From: an uncultured Shewanella sp.
GTDB lineage: Bacteria; Pseudomonadota; Gammaproteobacteria; Enterobacterales; Shewanellaceae
NCBI RefSeq assembly: GCF_947501665.1
Contig: NZ_CANMWS010000011.1
Span: forward strand, 96,442-160,441
DNA length: 64,000 bases
Direction of reading: 5' to 3'
Part shown: positions 9,471 through 18,893 of the stretch, piece by piece
How the letters are laid out: every line of letters starts with the position of its first letter
Numbering within the stretch: the first letter of the stretch is position 1
Made by a program: the position numbers and the translations under genes
The notes under the pieces: generated by a model
What the model was told of the DNA's origin: nothing
Databases searched by the model: none
What the model saw: only the letters and a program-made list of their open reading frames with translations

Positions 9471-11123
9471 TTACTGCTCCAGTGAACGGTACTTCTCGCG
9501 TAAATGATTCCGTACACCAATTGCCGTTAAGTTCAGTCCAACAATCACTGACACTAACAAAAAAGATGTGGCGTAAACTAAAGGCCTTGCCGCTTCTACA
9601 TTGGGGCTTTGAAAACCAACATCATAGATATGAAAACCTAGATGCATAAACTTTCTATCCAGATGCACGAAAGGAAAGTTCATATCAACAGGTAAGGTTG
9701 GAGCCAATTTGACAACCCCTACTAGCATTAACGGCGCCACTTCTCCGGCAGCGCGGGCCACAGCTAAAATAAGACCAGTCATAATCGCAGGGCTGGCCAT
9801 AGGAATAATGATCCGCCATAGGGTTTCTGCCTTAGTCGCCCCTAAAGCAAGGCTGCCTTGCCTAACAGAGCTTGGAATACGACTGAGCCCTTCCTCTGTT
9901 GATACAATAACAACAGGTAACGTTAAAATAGCCAACGTTAAAGCAGACCACAGCACACCTGGAGAGCCAAATGTCGGTGCAGGTAACGCTTCTGGGTAAA
10001 ACAAAGAGTCAATAGAGCCTCCCAACATGTAAACAAAGAAGCCTAAACCAAACACACCATAAACAATAGAAGGCACACCCGCTAAGTTAATAACAGCGAT
10101 ACGAATAAGCTTAGTGACTAGCCCTTTTTTTGCATATTCATGTAAATAAATAGCAGCCACGACACCAAAAGGTGTCACAATGACCGCCATCAACAACACC
10201 ATAAAAACAGTACCAAAAATAGCAGGGAACACCCCCCCTTCAGTATTGGCTTCACGGGGATCTTGGCTAATAAATTTCCCCACTCCGGTAAACCAATGGC
10301 CCACCTTATCAATAAAGTTCAATTGATTGGGGTAAGTGATTGCCAGAATAGAATCTAAAGGTAGTGTCACTTCCTTACCCCGCATATCCTTAATAACCAA
10401 GGCATCACGAGCAGCTTGTTTTCTTAAATCAAAAAAGCGGGCTTCTAATACTTTGTACTCTGCATCGAGTTGAGCCTTTTGTTGAGCAATCGACTGTTTG
10501 CGCTCATCCGTCAAAGTATTATCAAGCTCATAGCCCCTTTCTTTTAAGCGTAATTTCTCTAATCGATAGTTAATAGAGCCAATGTCCCCTTTTTGCAACG
10601 CTTGGGCTTGTTCATTAAGCTTGACGGCTCTATCAATATGCTTTTGCAATTCTTGAGATAAGTCGCTACCTGTTATTCGACGACCATTTTCAACCACCGC
10701 AACAGGAAAACCAAAAAAATCACCGTTTTTATTCCTTTCAATAACAGCCACATCTTTAGGCTGAGAGCGTGAAATAATATCACTGGCTAAAATCCAACGA
10801 AAATCTAAATCGACAAACTCACGGTTACCGGTTTTAATCAAATAGCGTGTTACTGATTGCCCTACATCAGGCGCCAGTTGCCTACCTGACGCGATTAACC
10901 TTTCTGTCGGCACACTTTCTGAATCATAAATTTCGCCAATGAGACTATATTGCTGGTCTTGAGCGTCTTTCAATTGCCACTGATAGATATGATCAGGCCA
11001 AAAATAACTCAAGCCTTTCGCAGCAATTAACAGCAATAAACCTAATACAGACAGAAGACAAATACTCACTGCACCGCTGGTCATCCAGATCCAAGGAGAG
11101 CCTGATTTAAACCACTTACCCAT
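9471..11123 (-). CDS. pstA: PstA, phosphate ABC transporter permease with long N-terminal domain
   Basis: At 550 residues it is far longer than E. coli PstA (about 296). After a first membrane helix (about residues 12-36) comes an extracytoplasmic region of more than 200 residues with a coiled-coil-like middle (the DUF3333-type extension), then the usual permease helices and the ABC-binding EAA loop near LALGATKAETLWRIIIPMASPAIMTG. The extension is typical of Shewanella-like and Vibrio-like Pst systems. It lies between pstC and pstB. Confidence 0.93.
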   Translation of the reverse strand: MGKWFKSGSPWIWMTSGAVSICLLSVLGLLLLIAAKGLSYFWPDHIYQWQLKDAQDQQYSLIGEIYDSESVPTERLIASGRQLAPDVGQSVTRYLIKTGNREFVDLDFRWILASDIISRSQPKDVAVIERNKNGDFFGFPVAVVENGRRITGSDLSQELQKHIDRAVKLNEQAQALQKGDIGSINYRLEKLRLKERGYELDNTLTDERKQSIAQQKAQLDAEYKVLEARFFDLRKQAARDALVIKDMRGKEVTLPLDSILAITYPNQLNFIDKVGHWFTGVGKFISQDPREANTEGGVFPAIFGTVFMVLLMAVIVTPFGVVAAIYLHEYAKKGLVTKLIRIAVINLAGVPSIVYGVFGLGFFVYMLGGSIDSLFYPEALPAPTFGSPGVLWSALTLAILTLPVVIVSTEEGLSRIPSSVRQGSLALGATKAETLWRIIIPMASPAIMTGLILAVARAAGEVAPLMLVGVVKLAPTLPVDMNFPFVHLDRKFMHLGFHIYDVGFQSPNVEAARPLVYATSFLLVSVIVGLNLTAIGVRNHLREKYRSLEQ

Positions 11124-11184
11124 TACACCACCCTTCCACAGTCATTAGCGATATCATACTCATAGCGTTCATTATTATTATCCA

Positions 11185-13446
11185 TTACAGTGAACTATAG
11201 CGTTCGCGTAAACGCTGCCTAACAACTTCAGCAATCGTATTAAACACAAAAGTAAAAATAAACAACACAAAAGCGGCTAAAAACAGCACTCTATAATGAG
11301 AGCTACCGATTGCTGATTCCGGCATTTCCACTGCAATATTTGCCGCCAAGGTTCGCATTCCTTGGAAAACACTCCACTCCATAATCGCCGTGTTACCTGT
11401 CGCCATTAATACAATCATGGTTTCACCCACAGCGCGTCCAAGCCCCATCATTACTGCAGAAAAAATACCTGGACTGGCTGTCAACAATACCACTCGCGTT
11501 AAGGTTTGCCAGGTCGTTGCACCTAACGCAAGACTTCCATTCGATAAATGCCTTGGCACAGAAAAAACGGCATCTTCGGCGATTGAAAAAATTGTTGGAA
11601 TAACCGCAAAACCCATAGCAATTCCCACAACTAGTGCATTACGTTGATCAAAGGTAATCCCAAGTACATTGGTAATATAAAGCCGAGTATCACCACCAAA
11701 AAATATCAATTCTAACGCTGGGCTAATTGCAAAAGAAAACCAAGTCACAAAGCAAATAACAGGAAGGAGTAATAATTCTTGATAGGTATCAGGCAATCTC
11801 TGCTTCCATTTCACGGGCAATTTATACCAAGCAAAGGCCGTTGAAAGAATCGATAATGGCATGAGAATAAATAAAGTTAAAATACCTGGAAGATGATCTT
11901 CAATTAATGGCGCCAACCACAAACCCGCTAAAAAGCCTAAAATAACGGTGGGTAATGCTTCCATTATCTCAATCGTCGGCTTCACTACCGCACGCACTTT
12001 AGGTGACATAAAATAAGCCGTATATATTGCTCCTGCTAACGCCAGGGGCGTGGCAAATAACATGGCATATAAAGCCGCTTTTAAAGTGCCAAATGCCAAG
12101 GGCGTTAAACTTAACTTAGCTTCAAAATCATCGGAACCTGACGTCGACTGCCACAAATATTTTGGCTCAGGATAACCTTCATACCAAACCTTATCCCACA
12201 TCGCGCTCCAAGAGACTTCGGGATGCGCATTGTCCACACTGAATAAGTGCAACTGATTATTAGCTTCAATCACCAATGCATTCGCTCTAGGACTAAAACC
12301 TATCGCGGTAGGATGACTTAAATCGACATTATCGTTATGGTAATTTTTTGAAAATAATGTGCGCTGGCTCGTCGTATACAATAACGTTAAACGTCCAGCC
12401 TCATCAACCGTAGCAAACCCTTTACGATAAAACTCACTGGCAATCACATCCGATTGGCCTTTAATATTAAAATCACGTATTTCTTGATACTGTCGTCCTT
12501 TAGCACCATTAACTTGAAAGTATTGCTGAATAAGGCCGTTATCATAACTCACCAATAATGAGCTTGCTCCTGCCAGTAAACTCACGCCACTCACATCAGC
12601 TTTCGCTCTTTCTAATTCAAGAACTTGCATTAGAGACACATCTTCCAAGTCCTGAATGTTATAAACAAAAAGTTTATTATTAGCACGCAGTAATAGCTGC
12701 TTTTGATCCGGTAACATAAGCTGTTGCTGCACATTTATAGGGGCATCAGGTAATGTCGTTTGAGTCGATTGCCATTCAATCTCCTCGGTCATCATATTTT
12801 CTTCACCTTCCTCACGAATCAGATGCCAAGCTCCTTGATTGTCCTGATAAACAAAACTCATTTTGTCTTCAGAAAAATCAAATGCTAAATGCTTAATATC
12901 CCCTCTTTTAGAGTCTAACGTCAGTGGAGAATTCCCAGCAGGGTAAGTCAATTTGGGCGTAATTGTTTTCTTGTTATTAGGGTAGCTCACATTAAAACTC
13001 ACCCCCACAACAATGATCTGACCATTGCTTAAGCCCAGAGCGAAAAGTTGTTTACTGGCGACCGACGTGGTACTAGATACAATCGATGCCCCTTCTGGCA
13101 ACATGACTTGCTGCTCACTTAAGCGTTCACCAGTCTTTGTACTGTAAAAATCTGCACGGCCTTCTGTCGATACACGATAAAGCACTTGATTTTGCTCATC
13201 ACTGCCCACCATCAAAGCAGGTGCCTTATCCGTTTCATTAATACTAATAACTGGCGTAACATTAGCACCATCAAAAATAGGTTTAATCACATACAATAAA
13301 TAGAAAAAAATCAGTAATAATGCGACAAAAACCATGGTTCCACCTAAAGTAACACTGGCTTGCGTCAATCTATCTTTAATCGCTCTTCGAGTGCGGCCAT
13401 GTGCAAACAACACATCTTTAGTGGTTAAAGCTGACTGATTTCCCAT
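11185..13446 (-). CDS. pstC: PstC, phosphate ABC transporter permease with large periplasmic domain
   Basis: A 753-residue permease. One helix (about residues 33-55) is followed by a periplasmic part of about 400 residues with beta-propeller-like repeats, then the conserved permease core with an EAA-type loop (LALGATTWQTLTRVVLLTASPGIFSAVMMGLGRAVGET). E. coli PstC has only about 319 residues. It is the first gene of the operon behind a Pho box. No phosphate-binding protein PstS is encoded in the window, so it must be supplied from elsewhere. Confidence 0.93.
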   Translation of the reverse strand: MGNQSALTTKDVLFAHGRTRRAIKDRLTQASVTLGGTMVFVALLLIFFYLLYVIKPIFDGANVTPVISINETDKAPALMVGSDEQNQVLYRVSTEGRADFYSTKTGERLSEQQVMLPEGASIVSSTTSVASKQLFALGLSNGQIIVVGVSFNVSYPNNKKTITPKLTYPAGNSPLTLDSKRGDIKHLAFDFSEDKMSFVYQDNQGAWHLIREEGEENMMTEEIEWQSTQTTLPDAPINVQQQLMLPDQKQLLLRANNKLFVYNIQDLEDVSLMQVLELERAKADVSGVSLLAGASSLLVSYDNGLIQQYFQVNGAKGRQYQEIRDFNIKGQSDVIASEFYRKGFATVDEAGRLTLLYTTSQRTLFSKNYHNDNVDLSHPTAIGFSPRANALVIEANNQLHLFSVDNAHPEVSWSAMWDKVWYEGYPEPKYLWQSTSGSDDFEAKLSLTPLAFGTLKAALYAMLFATPLALAGAIYTAYFMSPKVRAVVKPTIEIMEALPTVILGFLAGLWLAPLIEDHLPGILTLFILMPLSILSTAFAWYKLPVKWKQRLPDTYQELLLLPVICFVTWFSFAISPALELIFFGGDTRLYITNVLGITFDQRNALVVGIAMGFAVIPTIFSIAEDAVFSVPRHLSNGSLALGATTWQTLTRVVLLTASPGIFSAVMMGLGRAVGETMIVLMATGNTAIMEWSVFQGMRTLAANIAVEMPESAIGSSHYRVLFLAAFVLFIFTFVFNTIAEVVRQRLRERYSSL

Positions 13447-13548
13447 TAAAAACCTCTATTTTTGTTATAACCAGTCAACTTTTAACTGGGATTATCTTGG
13501 TGACTATGTTAACAGTAATACTGACCTAACAGAGTGAAAAAAATACAT

Positions 13549-13585
13549 ATTCTAAGCGCTGCATTATATGACGCAAAAATGACAC
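13549..13585 (-). promoter_or_regulatory. Pho box and -10 of the pst operon
   Basis: On the minus strand, 13585-13568 reads GTGTCAT-TTTT-GCGTCAT, two seven-base PhoB half-sites four bases apart, matching the CTGTCAT consensus at six and five positions. Thirteen bases further is TAGAAT (13554-13549), a fair -10. It lies about 120 bases before the pstC start and points away from the gcvR-like gene, so PhoB most likely activates pstCAB-phoU from here. Confidence 0.65.
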
Positions 13586-13621
13586 TATTGTTACAATGCA
13601 CAATTAAGGAGTGACATAACA

Positions 13622-14119
13622 ATGTTAAGATATTTAATAACATTACAAGCTAATGATAAAGAAGGATTAGTGGAAGATATTGCCAATAAAATAAGCCATT
13701 ATGGAGGCAATTGGTTAGACTCTGAAATGCGTTCTATCGATGGGGTTTTTGCAGCCATATTACAGATAGAGTTTCCCCCACAACATTGGCCCCTTCTACT
13801 CGATGATCTTACCGCCATCGATAGCCTCACTTTCACACATGCCCAAACCAGCAAAATTGACACAAATTTGAAACGAGCACATTTCCGTTTAGTCGCCTAT
13901 GATCGTATTGGCTTAGTGCAAGATATTTCAAATAAAATGCATGCGTTGAATATTAATATTGAACGTTTTAGCAGCCAATATGAAACGGCTAGCCACACAG
14001 GGATAGCATTATTTCGAGCAGATTTTAATGTCAGTATGAAAGACGAACAAGAAGAAGAGCTCACCCAATCTCTCTACGCTATAGGTGATGATGTTGTACT
14101 CGATAAAATAGAAGAATAA
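13622..14119 (+). CDS. GcvR-like ACT-domain regulator
   Basis: A 165-residue protein made of two ACT domains (about residues 3-75 and 85-160), each opening with a strand followed by D-x2-G-LV-x-DI (NDKEGLVEDIANKI; YDRIGLVQDISNKM). That is the layout of GcvR, which restrains GcvA in control of glycine cleavage. No DNA-binding domain is present. A good AAGGAG precedes the ATG. Members of this family next to pst genes are not proven to control gcv, so I leave the symbol empty. Confidence 0.75.
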   Translation: MLRYLITLQANDKEGLVEDIANKISHYGGNWLDSEMRSIDGVFAAILQIEFPPQHWPLLLDDLTAIDSLTFTHAQTSKIDTNLKRAHFRLVAYDRIGLVQDISNKMHALNINIERFSSQYETASHTGIALFRADFNVSMKDEQEEELTQSLYAIGDDVVLDKIEE

Positions 14120-14125
14120 TACTTC

Positions 14126-14160
14126 ATATCCCTATGCAACTTTTAAATGCATGGGGATAT
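14126..14160 (+). terminator. hairpin after the GcvR-like gene
   Basis: A 13-bp stem (14126-14138 with 14148-14160, one G-U pair) with a nine-base loop lies just after the stop. It lacks a clear T-run, so it may be a weak terminator or an mRNA-stabilising hairpin. Confidence 0.45.
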
Positions 14161-14234
14161 CCTCTCCCTCCTAAAATCTCCCTTCACGCTCCCCCTATAA
14201 ATGTTAGAATAACGATTAAATATAAAATAAGAAA

Positions 14235-15068
14235 ATGAACGATGTTATGTTAGGAACGCTAAAAAAAATGTCAGCCAAGCTTGATGAGAATCATCTTGTG
14301 CAGTACCGTCTTCCAATAGGCGACCAATATCTTGAATTAAACCCATTAATTGGACAACACCTCACACTTAATCATACTGGTAATATTTTTTGTAGCCACT
14401 GCGGTAAAAAAACCAAAAAAAGTTACTCTCAAGGTCATTGCTATGTTTGCATGCAAAAACTAGCCAGTTGCGACATGTGCATAATGAAGCCTGAAACCTG
14501 CCATTTTGACCAAGGAACTTGCAGAGAACCCAGCTGGGGCGAGGCCAATTGTTTTACCTCACATTATGTATACCTTTCAAATACATCAGGCCTAAAAGTA
14601 GGGATAACACGACATACACAAATCCCTACACGTTGGATAGATCAAGGCGCGACTCAAGGCTTACTGCTTTTTAAGGTTGCCACTCGATTCATCTCAGGTT
14701 TAGTGGAAGTTGAATTAGCAAAAATGATCGCTGATAAAACAAATTGGCGTACAATGTTAAAAGGCAATGCTGATGATCTTGACTTGAAACAACAAGCCCA
14801 GCAACTCATCCCTCACATTCAAACTCAGTTAGCGCACATCATTGACCAACATGGTTCTCAAGCCATTGTACCTTTAAACGAGGAAAGTCAACATATCACC
14901 TTCCCTGTTGATACTTTCCCAACGAAAATAAGTTCACATAATTTTGATAAGAACCCTATTGTCAGTGGTATTTTGCAAGGTATTAAAGGGCAATATTTAT
15001 TGTTTGACACTGGCGTTATCAATATCAGAAAGTTTAGCTCTTATGAGGTCAATGTCAGCAAAGAATAA
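14235..15068 (+). CDS. DUF2797 family protein with Cys-rich and GIY-YIG-like parts
   Basis: A 277-residue protein. Residues about 54-105 contain paired cysteines (CSHCGKK, CYVCMQK, CDMC, CHF, CRE) suggesting zinc binding. Then SHYVYLSNTSGLKVGITR followed by RWIDQGA resembles the first strands of GIY-YIG nuclease folds. These are the marks of DUF2797; function is unknown. It follows the GcvR-like gene by 115 bases on the same strand. Confidence 0.8.
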   Translation: MNDVMLGTLKKMSAKLDENHLVQYRLPIGDQYLELNPLIGQHLTLNHTGNIFCSHCGKKTKKSYSQGHCYVCMQKLASCDMCIMKPETCHFDQGTCREPSWGEANCFTSHYVYLSNTSGLKVGITRHTQIPTRWIDQGATQGLLLFKVATRFISGLVEVELAKMIADKTNWRTMLKGNADDLDLKQQAQQLIPHIQTQLAHIIDQHGSQAIVPLNEESQHITFPVDTFPTKISSHNFDKNPIVSGILQGIKGQYLLFDTGVINIRKFSSYEVNVSKE

Positions 15069-15868
15069 TCTCCTTCCATCTCGATTTGAGCCAGTGTTAT
15101 ACCCGTGATACTGGCTTATCAAACACAATTCCTTTAAATATCCTCTTATGTAAATGGCTCATGCTTTAACAGACATTCCCACCATCTAATGTTTAAGAAC
15201 GAACAAATATCGTGTTTACATGGATATAAATGAATAACGATGAGGTCAGTTATCAAACACATCTAAGTCTCAAACAGTCTATTAAAACCCACGCTACTTG
15301 AGCCTCTATATAATGAAATTGCGCTAACAATAATAAGCCCAATAGGTTTAAATCATACTGGTTTTCTTGTGAACTTATGCGATACAAAAAATAAAGATAC
15401 CTGAGTGACTCACTTTAACGGAATAAAAAGTACGTTGTATATAGGAAATTATCGAGTGCTATCTAAAACAACAAAAGACCTTCAACATCAAATAAAGCAG
15501 GCAAAAAACATCTGAAATCAATTAATGAAATAGGCACTACTTTTATGAGCCATCATAATTTGATCTTACATTCTGGTACGACCAGAAACAAAATGAAGCA
15601 ATCTTATAGACCACTAAAAAAATGTATAAAGATTTAAACTTAATGTTAAAAACAAGAAGATCAACAAGTTAAAAAGAACAGTCGTTTGAAACAGTTGTTT
15701 TTATTCAAAATACTAATTTTAAAAGATAAAAATAAATATTGCCCCCAGTTATATTTTGCCTTACTAATATAAAGGTTACAACTTAGTAATAATAAAATAT
15801 ATAAATTACAAAATTGTGACAAAACAGTTTTTTTTATCAACTGCAGTACGATATTTTTGGGGAATATC
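15069..15868. other. 800-base AT-rich gap before the lipase cluster
   Basis: I find no credible gene on either strand; a 76-codon minus ORF near 15661-15891 has biased AT-driven composition and overlaps the lipase start. The left end holds an AGCCAGT/ACTGGCT inverted repeat around 15090-15117 containing the TACCCGTGATACT core also seen near 4340. The right end must hold the lipase promoter. The compositional shift marks the boundary between conserved housekeeping genes and accessory genes. Confidence 0.6.
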
Positions 15869-16792
15869 ATGAAAAAATGGATGAAAGTCATTTCAGTATT
15901 ACTATTATGTTTTACTGGCGTAAGCTATGCAGGAAATAATACCACCGATACTAAATATCCTATCGTAATGGTACATGGATTATTCGGTTTTGACGATATA
16001 TGGGGGATTGACTATTTTTACGGGATCCCTCAAGCATTAAAAGAAAAAGGAGCGGATGTCTATATTGCTTCTGTTTCACCTTCTAACACCACCGAAGTCA
16101 GAGGCGAGCAGCTCAGAACATATATTCAAGGTGTAATAGCTTTAACAGGTGCCGACAAAGTGAACCTTATTGGCCACAGTCACGGTGGTCCTACCGCACG
16201 TTATGTGGCCAGTGTCAGTCCTGAACTCGTCGCTTCTGTCACCTCCGTTGGCGGAGTAAACTGGGGAAGTACTTTTGCCGACGTCGCTAGAGGCGCCGTC
16301 CCTTATGATTCCAGCCTTGAATGGGTTATAGAGCAAGCATTTGATTCACTTGCTATTGTTATAGCAGGATTATCAGGAGCAGGAGATTTACCCGCAGATA
16401 GCCTCGCAATGGTTGACTCATTGACCACTGAGGGTTCCATATTATTTAATAGCCAATATCCTGAAGGCATGCCAACGCAATATTGCGGGGAAGGAGAAAT
16501 GCTTGCGAGTAATGGCGTGCATTATTTTTCATGGTCAGGAGCCGATCCAATGACCCATGTACTCGATGCTGGGGACTATGCACTTTCATTGATCAGCTTA
16601 TTATTTAATGAGAAAAATGATGGTCTGGTTTCAAGCTGTAGTTCACACTTGGGTAAAGTCATACAAGATGATTATAAAATGAACCATTTAGATGAAGTTA
16701 ATCAAGTGTTTGGTCTAGTCAGTTGGTGGGAAACTAATCCCGTCAATATCTATCGTCAACATGCTAAATACCTTAAAAGCTTAGGACTATAA
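15869..16792 (+). CDS. secreted triacylglycerol lipase, copy 1
   Basis: From the ATG at 15869 (GGGGAA upstream) it has 307 residues. A signal peptide covers about residues 1-21. The alpha/beta-hydrolase core shows the oxyanion stretch HGLFGFDDI, the nucleophile Ser104 in GHSHGG, and near the end NDGLVSSCSSHLGKVI, which supplies the calcium-site/catalytic acidic residue, one Cys of a probable disulfide (partner in QYCGEGEM) and the catalytic His. This is a family I.1/I.2 lipase, which folds in the periplasm with a dedicated foldase and leaves by type II secretion. The foldase gene starts one base after its stop. Confidence 0.92.
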   Translation: MKKWMKVISVLLLCFTGVSYAGNNTTDTKYPIVMVHGLFGFDDIWGIDYFYGIPQALKEKGADVYIASVSPSNTTEVRGEQLRTYIQGVIALTGADKVNLIGHSHGGPTARYVASVSPELVASVTSVGGVNWGSTFADVARGAVPYDSSLEWVIEQAFDSLAIVIAGLSGAGDLPADSLAMVDSLTTEGSILFNSQYPEGMPTQYCGEGEMLASNGVHYFSWSGADPMTHVLDAGDYALSLISLLFNEKNDGLVSSCSSHLGKVIQDDYKMNHLDEVNQVFGLVSWWETNPVNIYRQHAKYLKSLGL

Positions 16793-16793
16793 T

Positions 16794-17732
16794 ATGATCT
16801 CCCTACAATCAATATCAGCTTTTCGATACCCTATTCTTCTCATCGTATTGATTGTAGGCCTTATCTTCATTGTCCTAAACAATCTAACCAGCGATAAAAA
16901 GGTACAATTAAACTCTCGTTCAACTCAAGCCACCACTGACAACTCTCCCAGTGATAAAGGCAATACCGTCACACAAAACCACACTCAACAAGGAAATTCG
17001 CTTCAACTCAATCGAGATTTACGCTGGCAATTTGATGAAATTATTTTCTCACTGCAAAAAACATCAAATTTGACCACTTTCCCAACAAAGCCATTAACCT
17101 TACTGGCTCAAGATCTATTCTTATCACTTAGTGCTCGTCAACAGTTATTTGATCTTTTTTCTCGATATAAAGACTACAGTCAAGCCATTGCGCATATTAA
17201 AGCACACGGGCCTGAATTAGGTGAAAAAATAGATTTGTATGAAACACAAAATTTTATAAATCAAATTAATGATTTACAATCTGAATTTTTTAATGATATC
17301 GAAATAGATGCATTTTTTAAGCAAGACAGCCTCTATGCAGAACAAACCCTAGAACGCGTCGCAATTCGACAAGATCCCAATCTTAATGAACAACAAAAAG
17401 CCCTATTATTACAGCATCAAATTAGTCAATTAAACCCAAATGAACGTAATGCTTTACAACCCAGTTTAGACGCTAATAAAATTGCTAAGCACATCAAAAA
17501 TGCAAATGTAATCTCACTTGATATGAGAACAGAAACCATTTCAAGAGCGCAAAAAATTCAAAATGACAACCAACAGTGGACAAAAAAAGTAAAGACTTAC
17601 AAACAATTTATTGAAAAAAAATCAAATAAAAACAATCCACAAAACGTAGAACTATATTTAAATGAACACTTTACTCAAAATGAAGTGAAACGCCTAAAGG
17701 TTTTTCTGGCTAATCCAGAATTATTAAAATGA
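16794..17732 (+). CDS. lipase-specific foldase, copy 1
   Basis: A 312-residue protein with one N-terminal membrane helix (about residues 11-30), a short Ser/Thr/Gln-rich linker, then a helical domain (LNRDLRWQFDEIIFSLQ, then QTLERVAIRQDPNLNEQQKALLL) ending in NEHFTQNEVKRLKVFLANPE. This is the plan of Lif/LipB foldases, anchored in the inner membrane and wrapping the lipase in the periplasm. It directly follows its client lipase gene. Confidence 0.88.
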   Translation: MISLQSISAFRYPILLIVLIVGLIFIVLNNLTSDKKVQLNSRSTQATTDNSPSDKGNTVTQNHTQQGNSLQLNRDLRWQFDEIIFSLQKTSNLTTFPTKPLTLLAQDLFLSLSARQQLFDLFSRYKDYSQAIAHIKAHGPELGEKIDLYETQNFINQINDLQSEFFNDIEIDAFFKQDSLYAEQTLERVAIRQDPNLNEQQKALLLQHQISQLNPNERNALQPSLDANKIAKHIKNANVISLDMRTETISRAQKIQNDNQQWTKKVKTYKQFIEKKSNKNNPQNVELYLNEHFTQNEVKRLKVFLANPELLK

Positions 17733-17962
17733 TACCATTGATTTATCAAAAGTTAGTTTCAAATTATAACATCAACTTTTCATTGTATATTAATATAAAA
17801 AAATGAATATCTAATCTAAGCCGTATTGGTAAAGTTCAGGTCAACACCTTATATCTCCTGATTTATATCACCACTATCATTCATATAATAAAGCTCATTA
17901 TGAGCCCCAAATAACATGGATAGTATAAATTGATAATAACTCATTAAATACAGTGAATATAA

Positions 17963-18892
17963 ATGATAAATAATATCATAAAAATAGTGTTAATCTGCTG
18001 CTTTAGCCTTTTAACTATCCCTGCAAGTGCTGATACAAATAAAGTTGCAACAAAATATCCTATTATCTTAATTCATGGGCTATTTGGCTTTGATGATATT
18101 TGGGGTATTGATTACTTCTATGGCATCCCTCAAGCATTAACAGAAAAAGGTAACATAGTATTTATTGCTGCCGTTTCTCCATCGAATAAAACAGAAGTAA
18201 GAGGAGAACAATTAAGAACTTATGTCCAATCAGTTATGGTATTAACTGGAGCTAAAAAAGTGAATTTAATTGGTCATAGCCACGGTGCCCCAACAGCACG
18301 CTACGTTGCAAGCGTTAGCCCAGAGTGGGTTGCCTCGGTCACTTCAGTTGGGGGAGTCAATTGGGGAAGTCATTTTGCTGATTATCTGCGTGGAAATATT
18401 TCACCTCATTCAAACAGCGAGTGGTTAATTGAACAAGGATTGAACTCACTCGCTGACTTAATTGCCCGGCTATCGGGTCACAAAGAACGGCCTAACGATA
18501 CTTTAACTATGGCTGATTCATTAACAACCGCAGGTTCAATAAAGTTTAATCAAACCTACCCAGAAGGGATCCCTTCACAGTATTGCGGTGAAACAGACAT
18601 GCTTGCTAGCAATGGCGTCTATTATTTTTCATGGTCAGGAACGTCAGTAATGACAAATTATCTAGACGCTATTGATTATTCATTAGCCCTTACTAGTCTC
18701 ATCTTTGATGAAGAAAACGATGGGCTTGTATCTAGATGTAGTTCCCACTTGGGTAAAGTTATTAAAGATAACTATAAAATGAATCACTTAGATGAGATTA
18801 ATCAAAGTTTTGGATTAGTCAGTTGGTGGGAAACAAATCCGATAAACCTTTATTTACAGCACGCTCAACGCCTTAGAGAATTGGGATTATAA
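17963..18892 (+). CDS. secreted triacylglycerol lipase, copy 2
   Basis: A 309-residue close paralogue of the lipase at 15869. Signal peptide about residues 1-23, HGLFGFDDI, nucleophile Ser106 in GHSHGAP, paired Cys in QYCGETDM and VSRCSSHLG, and the same C-terminal SWWETNP. The two lipases differ mainly around residues 125-165 (the lid region), so substrate preference may differ. It again precedes a foldase gene by one base. Confidence 0.92.
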   Translation: MINNIIKIVLICCFSLLTIPASADTNKVATKYPIILIHGLFGFDDIWGIDYFYGIPQALTEKGNIVFIAAVSPSNKTEVRGEQLRTYVQSVMVLTGAKKVNLIGHSHGAPTARYVASVSPEWVASVTSVGGVNWGSHFADYLRGNISPHSNSEWLIEQGLNSLADLIARLSGHKERPNDTLTMADSLTTAGSIKFNQTYPEGIPSQYCGETDMLASNGVYYFSWSGTSVMTNYLDAIDYSLALTSLIFDEENDGLVSRCSSHLGKVIKDNYKMNHLDEINQSFGLVSWWETNPINLYLQHAQRLRELGL

Positions 18893-18893
18893 G

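Noticed and set aside
15661..15891. 76-codon minus-strand ORF before the first lipase gene
   Set aside because: Composition is driven by AT-rich sequence (many Leu, Ile, Lys, Phe), no ribosome site, and it overlaps the well-supported lipase start.
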